This document shows, piece after piece, positions 22,795-29,961 of a stretch of 30,322 nucleotides of DNA (the stretch's first letter is position 1; every line of letters begins with the position of its first letter). The position numbers and the translations under genes were made by a program. Under the pieces are notes generated by a model, which saw nothing but the letters and a program-made list of their open reading frames with translations, was not told where the DNA came from and made no database searches. The DNA is from Spartobacteria bacterium (GTDB lineage Bacteria; Verrucomicrobiota; Verrucomicrobiia; Chthoniobacterales; UBA6821), in NCBI GenBank assembly GCA_947466005.1, contig CANIBV010000006.1, forward strand, positions 1 through 30,322, written 5' to 3'.

Positions 22795-23574
22795 ATGCTG
22801 AAACACCTGCTGCTGACACTCCTTCTCCTCATAGGGGCGGGGTTGGGAATGCACCAGGTGTATGCCGAGGAGTCACTCCCTCCCGCCCCCCGTCAGTATG
22901 TGACCGATCAGGCGGGGGTGATCGCTCCCGGTGTTATTGCGCAATTAAACCAACGACTCAGGGCCTTCGAGAAGGCGACATCAAACCAGATTGTCGCAGT
23001 GGTCTATCCCAAGCTTCCTGAGGGTGCCTCGCTGGAAGACTACTCCCAGCGCCTCTATTCGACTTGGAAAATCGGGAGCAAGAAAAACTCCAGCGGGGTC
23101 TTGATGCTAGTCTTCGTCAAAGACCGCAAAATGCGAATCCAGCCCGGCTACGGACTTGAGGGAGCAATGCCCGATGCCCTCTGCAGCAGGATCATCAGGG
23201 AGACAATGGCTCCAGCCTACCGATCTGGCAATTACAGCGCCGGACTAGCCTCCGGGATCACCGCCGTGATGCAGGCCACCAAGGGAGAGTACAAGGGAAC
23301 TGGAAAGAATAAGCCAAATACCCTCAAGGATTTTCTCTTCTCTCCGCTCGGATTCTTCCTCCTCGTCATGATTGTCATTATTGTAATGAATCGGAATCGG
23401 AGAGATGTCGGACCTGGTGGAGCGGGGATCAGTCCCGGCGCTGCAGCCGCCACTGGGTTCTTCCTCGGAGGCGGAGGAGGCTGGGGTGGCGGATCCGGCA
23501 GCGGGGGAGACTCCGGCGGTTTCTCCGGTGGAGGAGGAGATAGCGGCGGAGGAGGCTCCAGCGGAGACTGGTAA
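22795..23574 (+). CDS. TPM-domain (YgcG-like) membrane protein
   Basis: A 259-residue protein with signal peptide MLKHLLLTLLLLIGAGLGMHQVYA. A TPM domain (about 35-155) contains YVTDQAGVIAPGVIAQLNQRL, EKATSNQIVAVVYPKL, WKIGSKKNSSGVLMLVFVKDRKMRIQPGYGLEG and a RDSGNYSAGL-like segment. A transmembrane helix follows (about 186-202), then a Gly/Ser-rich C-terminal tail. Those features match the YgcG/TPM family, which partners LemA-like proteins. It is preceded by lemA (18 bp) and followed after 2 bp by the channel gene. The long Gly tail is typical of the family, not a defect. Confidence 0.92.
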   Translation: MLKHLLLTLLLLIGAGLGMHQVYAEESLPPAPRQYVTDQAGVIAPGVIAQLNQRLRAFEKATSNQIVAVVYPKLPEGASLEDYSQRLYSTWKIGSKKNSSGVLMLVFVKDRKMRIQPGYGLEGAMPDALCSRIIRETMAPAYRSGNYSAGLASGITAVMQATKGEYKGTGKNKPNTLKDFLFSPLGFFLLVMIVIIVMNRNRRDVGPGGAGISPGAAAATGFFLGGGGGWGGGSGSGGDSGGFSGGGGDSGGGGSSGDW

Positions 23575-23576
23575 TC

Positions 23577-24329
23577 ATGCCCCTCAGATCCACACGTCAA
23601 AAGAAGTTTGAGGAGCGTCGCCACCTGATCGGTGGCTCCATTCTCCTGACGCTCCTCTTTGCCGGACATTATATTCCGGTCATGGTGACGCTGGTGCTCA
23701 TGGTCGTGGTGACATGGATGGCCCTCATCGCCTTCTCCGGTGTGATGGCTGTCGTTTTGATCTCCGGCGTGGCTTTTGCGATCCCTTTCGGACTTCTTGC
23801 GCAAAGGGGGTGGCATGGTCTTGGGGAGGTCTTTCTGGGACCCGTCGAGTGCGCTGAAATCTCGCTGGAGATCAGCGTTCTCTTCTCGATGGTCGTGGGG
23901 GCGATCATCTGGGTGAGAAGGCTTCTGCGCGCGAAACAGGCCGGATTCGATGAGGTGATCGGCGCCTGCAATCTCTACATGTGGATCGCGACCATCTACG
24001 GCTGTCTTTACACGGTCATTTCGAAGTTCAACCCCCATTCCTTCCATTTTCATGAGGCCCTCACCGTGGGGGATCCGACCGCCGTGATGAGGCGGAACTT
24101 CAATGAACTCTACTACTTTAGCTTCGTGACCCAGACCACCCTCGGGTATGGGGATATCATCCCGATCGGGCACCTTGCCCGCTCGTTGGCGATTTCTCAG
24201 GCCATCATCGGGCAGTTCTACGTGGCCGTGGTCCTGACCTATATTCTGAATCTCTGGATCCAGAATCTTGGACAGCATGTGGACAGAAAGGATACAGGCT
24301 TCCAGCCTCCTAAAAAACACACCGACTAA
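23577..24329 (+). CDS. Two-helix potassium-channel-like membrane protein
   Basis: A 250-residue protein with several N-terminal membrane helices, then a pore module. The pore helix ELYYFSFVTQTTLGYGDIIP carries the K+ selectivity filter TLGYGD, and a final helix QAIIGQFYVAVVLTYI (the family's second pore helix) follows. Four subunits would form the pore. The N-terminal half looks like four additional helices instead of a classical voltage-sensor with Arg repeats, and no RCK domain is visible. Its position 2 bp after the TPM gene places it in the lemA operon. Family membership is clear; selectivity and gating are not. Confidence 0.85.
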   Translation: MPLRSTRQKKFEERRHLIGGSILLTLLFAGHYIPVMVTLVLMVVVTWMALIAFSGVMAVVLISGVAFAIPFGLLAQRGWHGLGEVFLGPVECAEISLEISVLFSMVVGAIIWVRRLLRAKQAGFDEVIGACNLYMWIATIYGCLYTVISKFNPHSFHFHEALTVGDPTAVMRRNFNELYYFSFVTQTTLGYGDIIPIGHLARSLAISQAIIGQFYVAVVLTYILNLWIQNLGQHVDRKDTGFQPPKKHTD

Positions 24330-24418
24330 CGAAAGCCCCGGAGAATCATCGGATAAGAAATCTTGGACAGATTTCGGTGCTTCTGTAGGGTTTCACCCTC
24401 TCTTTAATCCCTAATCAC

Positions 24419-25015
24419 ATGACAAAGATACCAGCCCCTTATCATCAGACCTCTCCCAACCCCTGGCATGATGTCTCCGCTGGAGATCAAGCAAACGAGG
24501 GTATCGTCGAGAGTATCATTGAGATCCCGATGGGGAGTTCCAACAAGTACGAGATCGATAAGAAGACCGGACTCCTCACGCTCGACCGTGTTCTCCACTC
24601 CGCCGTCTACTATCCAGCCAACTACGGCTTCATTCCGCAGACCCTGGCTGATGACGGGGACCCTCTTGACATTCTTATCCTCGGAGGCGGCCCTGTTTAT
24701 CCACTGACACTCGTGAAGGCTCGCGCCATCGGCCTCATGATGATGAAGGATCAGGACGAACTCGACCACAAGGTGATCGCCGTTCCTATCGGCGACCCCG
24801 AGTACAAGAACTGCATGGACGTCCACGATCTCCCCCCTCACCGTCTGGCGGTGGTAAAACGCTTCTTCGAGGATTACAAAATCCTCGAGAACAAGTCCGT
24901 CATCGTTGATGACATCCTCCCTGCGGCACATGCCCTTCCCGTTATTGCCGAATCGATTGCGACCTACAATAAGTGGCGCGCGGGGGAGCAGGTGATCCTC
25001 AACCAACAGGCGTAA
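24419..25015 (+). CDS. ppa: Inorganic pyrophosphatase, family I
   Basis: A 198-residue protein, slightly longer than E. coli Ppa (about 175). It contains the family I signatures EIPMGSSNKYEIDKKTG, RVLHSAVYYPANYGFIPQTLADDGDPLDILIL (with the DxDPxD metal-binding aspartates), VIAVPIGDPEYKN and a final helix FFEDYK...IVDDI. It hydrolyses pyrophosphate to phosphate and drives biosynthetic reactions. It starts at ATG, with an AGGGT/ACCCT hairpin (24387-24399) just upstream, and is convergent with nuoD across a repeat-bearing gap. Confidence 0.96.
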   Translation: MTKIPAPYHQTSPNPWHDVSAGDQANEGIVESIIEIPMGSSNKYEIDKKTGLLTLDRVLHSAVYYPANYGFIPQTLADDGDPLDILILGGGPVYPLTLVKARAIGLMMMKDQDELDHKVIAVPIGDPEYKNCMDVHDLPPHRLAVVKRFFEDYKILENKSVIVDDILPAAHALPVIAESIATYNKWRAGEQVILNQQA

Positions 25016-25237
25016 ACTGTTGGCTTGCGGTATTGGCAGATGGCTGCGTTGTTGTTTGCTTTCCGTAGGCGTACTACGGCTTCGCTCGCACGCCTTGCCC
25101 TCAATCCAATCCTGTTCGCCTAGAACGAAACGCTAGGGTTGACCCCTCATCACCGGCAGGAGAGTTTTTACTGCGATGCAAAGAGCAATGCGGTCGACGG
25201 CAAACGAAGGCCAACGCCGCTCCGCGCCAAAATCCTT
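25016..25237. repeat. Intergenic gap with REP-like palindromic element
   Basis: The 222-bp gap between convergent ppa and nuoD has no supported gene. Around 25037-25105 it resembles dispersed REP-like elements. The core CCGTAG, GCGTA, CTACGG (25063-25079) is a 6-bp-arm palindrome, with flanks GCAGATGGCTGCG and TTCGCTCGCACGCCTTGCCC. The family call is from memory of similar elements; only one copy is seen in the window. Confidence 0.4.
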
Positions 25238-26515
25238 CTACCGATCGCACTCGCCGAAGACCATGTCGATCGATCCCAGGATCGTGACGACATCGCCGAC
25301 CATGTGGCCGGGCAGGAGTTTCGGAATGATGCTCAGATTGACGAAGGAGGGGGCGCGGATCTTGAGGCGGTAGGGAACTCCACCTCCCTTGCTGTTGATG
25401 TAGAAACCAAGCTCTCCCTTCGGATTCTCTGCGCCAAAATAAACCTCTCCAGCGGGCGCGTCGATGCCCTCGGTGGTGATGATGAAGTGGTGGATGAGTT
25501 GCTCCATCTTCTGGAGAACCTCTTCCTTGGGTGGAAGGGTGCTCTTGCCGTCGACAACATTGATCGGACCATCGGGGATGGTATCGATCGCCTGACGGAG
25601 GATGCGGAGGCTCTGACGCATCTCCTCGATGCGGACTAGATAGCGGTCGTAGCAATCCCCGACCGTTCCAATCGGAATCTCGAAGTCGTATTTCTCGTAG
25701 TCGAGGTAGGGATGAGCCTTTCGGACATCGTAGTCGACACCCGATCCGCGGAGCATGGGACCGGTCAGGCCGTAGGCGATGGCATCCTCCTTAGAGATGA
25801 TGCCGACGTTTTTCGTGCGGTCGATGAAGATCGGGTTCCTGGTGAGCAGGTTGTTGATCTCGTTAAGCGCGATCGGGAAGGAGTCGAGAAACTCACGCAG
25901 CATGGCGGGGAACTTCTCGGGAAGATCACGGACCTGGCCGCCCACACGGGTGTAACTGGTGGTGAAGCGGGCGCCGGTGAGGAGTTCGCAGAGGTTGTAG
26001 ATCTTCTCTCGCTCAGTGAAGGTGTAGAGGAAGACAGAGATCGCCCCGATGTCCATGGAACTTGCTCCGAGGCCAAGGAGATGAGCCGAGATGCGTGCCA
26101 ACTCGCAGCAGATCACGCGGATCGCCTTGCCCCGCGGGGGAAGCTCCCAACCCATGAGCTTTTCGACGGCCAAGGCGTAGGCAACGTTGTTGGCAAGAGG
26201 AGCCAGGTAATCAAGGCGGTCCGTGTAGGGCACGAACTGGTTGTACTGCATGTTTTCCGCGATCTTTTCGTCACCGCGGTGCAAGTAGCCAATTTCCGGT
26301 TTGGCATGGACAATCTGCTCTCCATCAAGATCCAGAACAATACGGAAGACGCCGTGCGTCGAGGGGTGAGAGGGACCGAAATTCAGTGACATGGTCTCCC
26401 CCAGCAGTTCGCTGGCTGGAACGTGAGCCTGGTTTCCCAGCTCCTTGATGGCTTGTTGTGTGCGGCCCAGTGCATCTGGTGCCTCGTAGATGGTGCTCGT
26501 GCTCACGGGGCGCAA
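25238..26515 (-). CDS. nuoD: NADH-quinone oxidoreductase subunit D
   Basis: A 425-residue protein. It has the NuoD/Nqo4 hallmarks: LNFGPSHPSTHGVFRIVLDLDGE (quinone-site His), EIGYLHRGDEKIAE, YTDRLDYLAPLANN, TGARFTTSYTRVGG, GPMLRGSGV, and the C-terminal GHMVGDVVTILGSIDMVFGECDR. It forms part of the quinone-binding chamber of complex I. The frame opens with a TTG (26515), with GTG three codons later (26506) as an alternative; neither has a Shine-Dalgarno. The first 40 residues are an extension before the conserved core. No other nuo gene is in the window. Confidence 0.96.
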   Translation of the reverse strand: MRPVSTSTIYEAPDALGRTQQAIKELGNQAHVPASELLGETMSLNFGPSHPSTHGVFRIVLDLDGEQIVHAKPEIGYLHRGDEKIAENMQYNQFVPYTDRLDYLAPLANNVAYALAVEKLMGWELPPRGKAIRVICCELARISAHLLGLGASSMDIGAISVFLYTFTEREKIYNLCELLTGARFTTSYTRVGGQVRDLPEKFPAMLREFLDSFPIALNEINNLLTRNPIFIDRTKNVGIISKEDAIAYGLTGPMLRGSGVDYDVRKAHPYLDYEKYDFEIPIGTVGDCYDRYLVRIEEMRQSLRILRQAIDTIPDGPINVVDGKSTLPPKEEVLQKMEQLIHHFIITTEGIDAPAGEVYFGAENPKGELGFYINSKGGGVPYRLKIRAPSFVNLSIIPKLLPGHMVGDVVTILGSIDMVFGECDR

Positions 26516-26581
26516 TTAAAGACCATGAAGAGACAGCTTTCCAGCTCTCTTTGGTCTTTATCAGCAAAGTTCTGCAACTGA

Positions 26582-27646
26582 CTACCGACTGGAAGGGTGG
26601 CTTGGCCGCAAAAGCAGGGGTTTTTTTAAAAAATCAGCTATCCGGTCCCAAGTCGGTCCAAATTCCCTGCCGATCGGGGTAAGATGGCCATTCAGGGGAA
26701 TCACGACCAGCGAGGCACCGGGAACAAATGAAACTAGCTTCCTGCTTCCCTCGTAGAGTGTCTTCTTTTCCTCCTCGCCAGTGAGTATGAGCAGGGGCGC
26801 GGCGATCGCCATCTGAGAGGTCCATTGGAGATCCTTGAGCTGGGCATTGTCATTGATGATGCCGGCTTCCCGTGTTGAGAGGGGGGTGATGCTGGTGATC
26901 AAGCCGGAGAGGAATCCGCTCTGCCGGAGATCAGCAAATGCATCCCGGGCGAGCGCTTGAGCTCGGCTTGGTTTCAGCGTGGATCCAAATGAGATCACCT
27001 GCTCATAGAGGCTAATCGGGTTGGCTTTGAGCCATAACGAGAGATACCAGCATCCGAGATCTCCCGTCAGATCGTGGAAAAGCTGGTAACCGAGCGAGGC
27101 GATGGGTGGAGAGCCCAGACTCATGCTCGTTGGAGAGAGGAGGGCCAGTGTGGTAACGCGCTCGGGGTGTCGCATGGCAAGTTGCAGAGCACTGGGAGCC
27201 CCCTCGGCGATCCCGAGCACAGCGCAGCTAGTGATACCAAGCGTGGAGAGCAGGGAGTCGATGGCGTCCGCCTGTTCCTCCATGGTGACCCCTGTCAGCA
27301 GCGGAGTCCTGAGATAACCCGGCCGGGAGATCGCAATGATCCGGAAGCCTCGGCGCTTGAGTTCCTCACCATAGACCAGCCCCTGATCGTAGCCGCCGGG
27401 AGATCCGTGAATCACGAGGACCACCGGACCATCTCCCCTGTCTGCGTACTCCATGACGCCCTGAGGAAGAAGAGTGAGGCCGCTTCCGGACTCAAGAAGA
27501 GAAAGTCTCTGCTGCCTCCAGTGACTGTAGAGGCAAGCCACCCCGAGGAGGAGTGCAGCCGCAACTGCGGCTGTCAGGAGAAGCGCACGACCGTAACCAT
27601 CACGGCCACTCGTGCGGCGCCGTAAACTCTTGGGGTGTTTAGTCAC
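26582..27646 (-). CDS. Alpha/beta-hydrolase-fold protein with Ser-to-Ala nucleophile, membrane anchored
   Basis: A 354-residue protein from a GTG start. A transmembrane anchor (ALLLTAAVAAALLLGVACLY, 21-40) precedes the fold: oxyanion turn VIHGSPGGYDQG (about 78-89), AISRPGYL, the nucleophile elbow GIAEGA (145-150) where Ala147 stands in place of Ser, and the final NGHLTP with His321. The usual acid is replaced by TGEEEKK. DNA at this site reads GGG-ATC-GCC-GAG, so it is a real Ala codon. It is probably a non-enzymatic homologue, or it uses a different mechanism. The start lies 11 bases after the 3' end of the tRNA; a later Met (about 65) is possible but would remove the anchor. Confidence 0.8.
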   Translation of the reverse strand: MTKHPKSLRRRTSGRDGYGRALLLTAAVAAALLLGVACLYSHWRQQRLSLLESGSGLTLLPQGVMEYADRGDGPVVLVIHGSPGGYDQGLVYGEELKRRGFRIIAISRPGYLRTPLLTGVTMEEQADAIDSLLSTLGITSCAVLGIAEGAPSALQLAMRHPERVTTLALLSPTSMSLGSPPIASLGYQLFHDLTGDLGCWYLSLWLKANPISLYEQVISFGSTLKPSRAQALARDAFADLRQSGFLSGLITSITPLSTREAGIINDNAQLKDLQWTSQMAIAAPLLILTGEEEKKTLYEGSRKLVSFVPGASLVVIPLNGHLTPIGREFGPTWDRIADFLKKPLLLRPSHPSSR

Positions 27647-27656
27647 AAAGGAGGAG

Positions 27657-27729
27657 TGGGGGCACCTGGATTCGAACCAGGAACCAACCAGTTATGAGCC
27701 GGCTGCTCTAACCGTTGAGCTATACCCCC
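27657..27729 (-). tRNA. tRNA with CAT anticodon (tRNA-Ile2(CAT) or elongator tRNA-Met)
   Basis: A 73-base cloverleaf on the minus strand. Acceptor GGGGGTA pairs with TGCCCCC (one T-G pair), D stem is GCTC/GAGC, anticodon stem GCCGG/CTGGT encloses loop CTCATAA, and T arm CCTGG-TTCGAAT-CCAGG is perfect, with discriminator A. CCA is not encoded. The short D loop and the TTAGAGCAG...CTCATAA...TTGGTT pattern resemble E. coli tRNA-Ile2 (CAT, read after lysidine modification by TilS) more than elongator tRNA-Met. The identity is a lean, not a proof. Confidence 0.93.
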
Positions 27730-27834
27730 GGTGGAGAGATCACGAAGCTATCCCCGAAGACCTCTTCAGGTCATCTCCAAAAACACATGATTTACCCTGC
27801 GAGGTTTAATTCCTGCCGGGTAAGGTGCCTTTGA

Positions 27835-28920
27835 TTATTGCGCTGGTGGTAAAGCGGCCCCCAGCCCAACCAAAACACCCGGAGGGGCACTGCAGAGAAG
27901 ATGGATCTGACGCAACACGCCACCGCGCAGGATGCTCATCCCGACCCGCTCCCCAGCGTACAAGTAAAAGGAGGCGGCCAAGACCTCCTCGGGATTGGTA
28001 ATGCGTCGCCCCCCGATGGAAAGAATCATGTCTCCTTCTCTCAGTCCCGAAGTCTCGGCGGGGCTGCCGGGCTCCACCGCGGCGATGCGAGTCCGTGAAG
28101 TGCCCTGCGGCACGGCAGCTTCCTCGACGACGGCTCCGATCCAGCCCGGGCTGAACTTCCCAAAGCGGAGAAAGTCGCGTTGGAGCTTCTCAATCGCTCC
28201 GGAGGGAAGGATACGGAATTCACCGGGCTTGGTAGACCCGTTAACGACCATGCCGACCAGACCGCCCGAAAGATCGAGGATGGGCGAGCCCCCCTCCCCC
28301 TCGCGAAGCGTGATCTCAGCAAGAAGGTGAGGGACGCAGTAATAATATTCCCCTTCGTGACTGACGGTTCCGGTGACCATTCCCAACGAGACAAAGGGGG
28401 GCCTATCCCTCGAGACGCCTATCCCAAGGAGAGGGGACAGAGCTGGGGCATTCGTCAAAGAACGTGGAGGGATGAATAACCTCCCGCCGTGGGGGGTGGA
28501 TGCCGCATCGACCTTCAAAAAAGCCACCCCGCTCCTTGGATCAAGAGCGCTGAGAGTCGCGGGATACTCTTTCCCCTCCTGGATGATCGTGATGTTCCCT
28601 CCCCCACGGACGATTTCCATCAGGGTACAAATCGTCCCGTTCGGATCAAGGTAGAAGCCCGTGCCATTCACCTCGCCGCGCTCATCCGAGCAGCGGATGC
28701 GCACCACGGCGCCACTCTTTTCCTTGGAGACCGATCTGATGGAGGCGGCAACCTTGGAAGAAAGATTTGAGGAAATTCCTCCCGAAGCGGAGACAGGGGA
28801 TGAGGGGGGCTCCGAAGCCGCGGAGAGCCGGGCGACAAAAAATGTGAAAACCAAGGCGCCGCAAAAGCTTGCGGCAACGCAGCCTAAGACAGGGATCCTA
28901 GAAACTAAGCGGCGATTCAT
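27835..28920 (-). CDS. HtrA-like trypsin-fold PDZ protein with all three catalytic positions replaced
   Basis: A 361-residue protein. An N-terminal hydrophobic anchor or signal (VLGCVAASFCGALVFTFFVA) is followed by a trypsin-like domain. At the usual triad positions, His of TNxHVV is Glu102 (TLMEIV), Asp of DxxxDLA is Gly131 (DPRSGVAFLKV), and Ser of GNSGGPL is Gly210 (GEGGSPI). A PDZ domain follows (about 259-345: GWIGAVV ... VEPGSPAETSGLREGDMILSIGG). The fold is the HtrA/DegS kind but the enzyme should be inactive. It overlaps the upstream small membrane gene by 23 bp and is the last gene of the sigma-factor operon. Confidence 0.85.
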   Translation of the reverse strand: MNRRLVSRIPVLGCVAASFCGALVFTFFVARLSAASEPPSSPVSASGGISSNLSSKVAASIRSVSKEKSGAVVRIRCSDERGEVNGTGFYLDPNGTICTLMEIVRGGGNITIIQEGKEYPATLSALDPRSGVAFLKVDAASTPHGGRLFIPPRSLTNAPALSPLLGIGVSRDRPPFVSLGMVTGTVSHEGEYYYCVPHLLAEITLREGEGGSPILDLSGGLVGMVVNGSTKPGEFRILPSGAIEKLQRDFLRFGKFSPGWIGAVVEEAAVPQGTSRTRIAAVEPGSPAETSGLREGDMILSIGGRRITNPEEVLAASFYLYAGERVGMSILRGGVLRQIHLLCSAPPGVLVGLGAALPPAQ

Positions 28921-29335
28921 GGCTCACCGGTCGGGCTTTCAGCAGATACGAAAGCGGGGAAACTACCGCAGATGTCTTTGTCGCTGCAGAGGCGTCGCCA
29001 CGGAGGGAGAGCGGTTGCATTTTCTGAATCGTGAGGGGCTCTTGCGAATAGGAGACGGAATAAGCACGGGGGGTCTCTGCTGGTGGAGCCTGCCTTAGGA
29101 TAATGACTCCAGCAACCACAGCAACCGCGGCAGCACCAGCAGAGGCCATGACGGGAACCCTGAAATCTGACATCAGCAAGGAGAGCCTCTCCATGAGGAG
29201 CTTCGACAGCGATGGCCTCAGCAACTCGGCACGCTGGCGGTGATGAAACTCCTTGAGAAAATCCTCATGATACCCCTGAGGAGGGTGCTCGTAGCGCTTG
29301 AGGCGAATGACGCGGTGCATAGGTTCGTGGCTCAT
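28898..29335 (-). CDS. Small single-pass protein, putative anti-sigma factor
   Basis: A 145-residue protein that I do not recognise as a family. Residues 1-60 are charged and helical (MHRVIRLKRYEHPPQGYHEDFLKEFHHRQRAELL). One membrane helix (ASAGAAAVAVVAGVIIL, about 65-81) and a 60-residue periplasmic-looking tail with Pro and Ser follow. The layout (cytoplasmic helical part, one helix, outer tail) is that of RseA-like anti-sigma factors. Its place between an ECF sigma gene (29 bp upstream) and a dead HtrA gene (23-bp overlap) supports that role, but no anti-sigma domain signature can be proven by eye. Confidence 0.6.
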   Translation of the reverse strand: MSHEPMHRVIRLKRYEHPPQGYHEDFLKEFHHRQRAELLRPSLSKLLMERLSLLMSDFRVPVMASAGAAAVAVVAGVIILRQAPPAETPRAYSVSYSQEPLTIQKMQPLSLRGDASAATKTSAVVSPLSYLLKARPVSHESPLSF

Positions 29336-29364
29336 GTGATCACAGGGAACAAATCATCTGTTCT

Positions 29365-29961
29365 TTAGCTTCTTTTAAACTCATGGAGGAAGTTTTGCAA
29401 CTGACGGTGGGCATAAAAAAGGCGTGATCGCACCGTCCCCTCGGAGACTCCGAGAATTTTGGATATTTCAGCATGGGGCATTCCTTGGATATCGAACATG
29501 GTGACAACTATTCTGTGTTCATGAGACAGCTTCTGCATCGCGGCGTTCAATTTTTTTTGCAGTTCGTGCACCGAGACCTCCTTGGTCGGGTCATCCTTGC
29601 TGGTCGCCGCGATGAAGTCCGGATCATTCTCGATCCTACTGTCGGGATCGTTCAGGCTGGGATGCTGGCGTCGGTTCCTTTTCTTGAGGAAGTTGATCGT
29701 CATGTTCACGGCGATCGAATGCATCCATGTGTAGAAGCTAGATTTTCCCCGGAAATTACAGATTGAGCGGTAGGCCTTTGAGAAGACATCCTGAAGTAGG
29801 TCATTCGTGTCCTCATGATTGGAGGTCATGTGATAGACCAATCCGTAGAGGCGCGGCGAGTAGCGGACCACCAGTTCGTCAAATGCCCTCGGATCCCCCC
29901 CCTGGGTGCGGGCGACCAGTTCTTGGTCATTATGAGGGGGTGTTTCCAACTCGGTGGTCAT
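29365..29961 (-). CDS. ECF-type RNA polymerase sigma factor (RpoE-like)
   Basis: A 198-residue protein with sigma region 2 (about 28-95: AFDELVVRYSPRLYGLVYHM, EDTNDLLQDVFSKAYRSI, FRGKSSFYTWMHSIAVNMTINFLKKR) and region 4 (about 140-195: LSHEHRIVVTMFDIQGMPHAEISKILGVSEGTVRSRLFYAHRQL). Regions 1 and 3 are absent, so it is an extracytoplasmic-function sigma factor of the SigW/RpoE kind. It heads a three-gene run with the putative anti-sigma and dead-HtrA genes. A GGAAT-N19-TCTAA element upstream (30012-30040) resembles an RpoE-type promoter and may mark autoregulation. Confidence 0.93.
   Translation of the reverse strand: MTTELETPPHNDQELVARTQGGDPRAFDELVVRYSPRLYGLVYHMTSNHEDTNDLLQDVFSKAYRSICNFRGKSSFYTWMHSIAVNMTINFLKKRNRRQHPSLNDPDSRIENDPDFIAATSKDDPTKEVSVHELQKKLNAAMQKLSHEHRIVVTMFDIQGMPHAEISKILGVSEGTVRSRLFYAHRQLQNFLHEFKRS

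Noticed and set aside
23454..24320. 362-residue minus-strand ORF rich in Pro and His opposite the TPM and channel genes
   Set aside because: It is the mirror of Gly-rich coding sequence and the pore gene, which have clear family motifs.
27759..27772. GACCT-CTTC-AGGTC hairpin between tRNA and the HtrA-like gene as a terminator
   Set aside because: A short 5-bp stem with no T-run on the minus strand after it.
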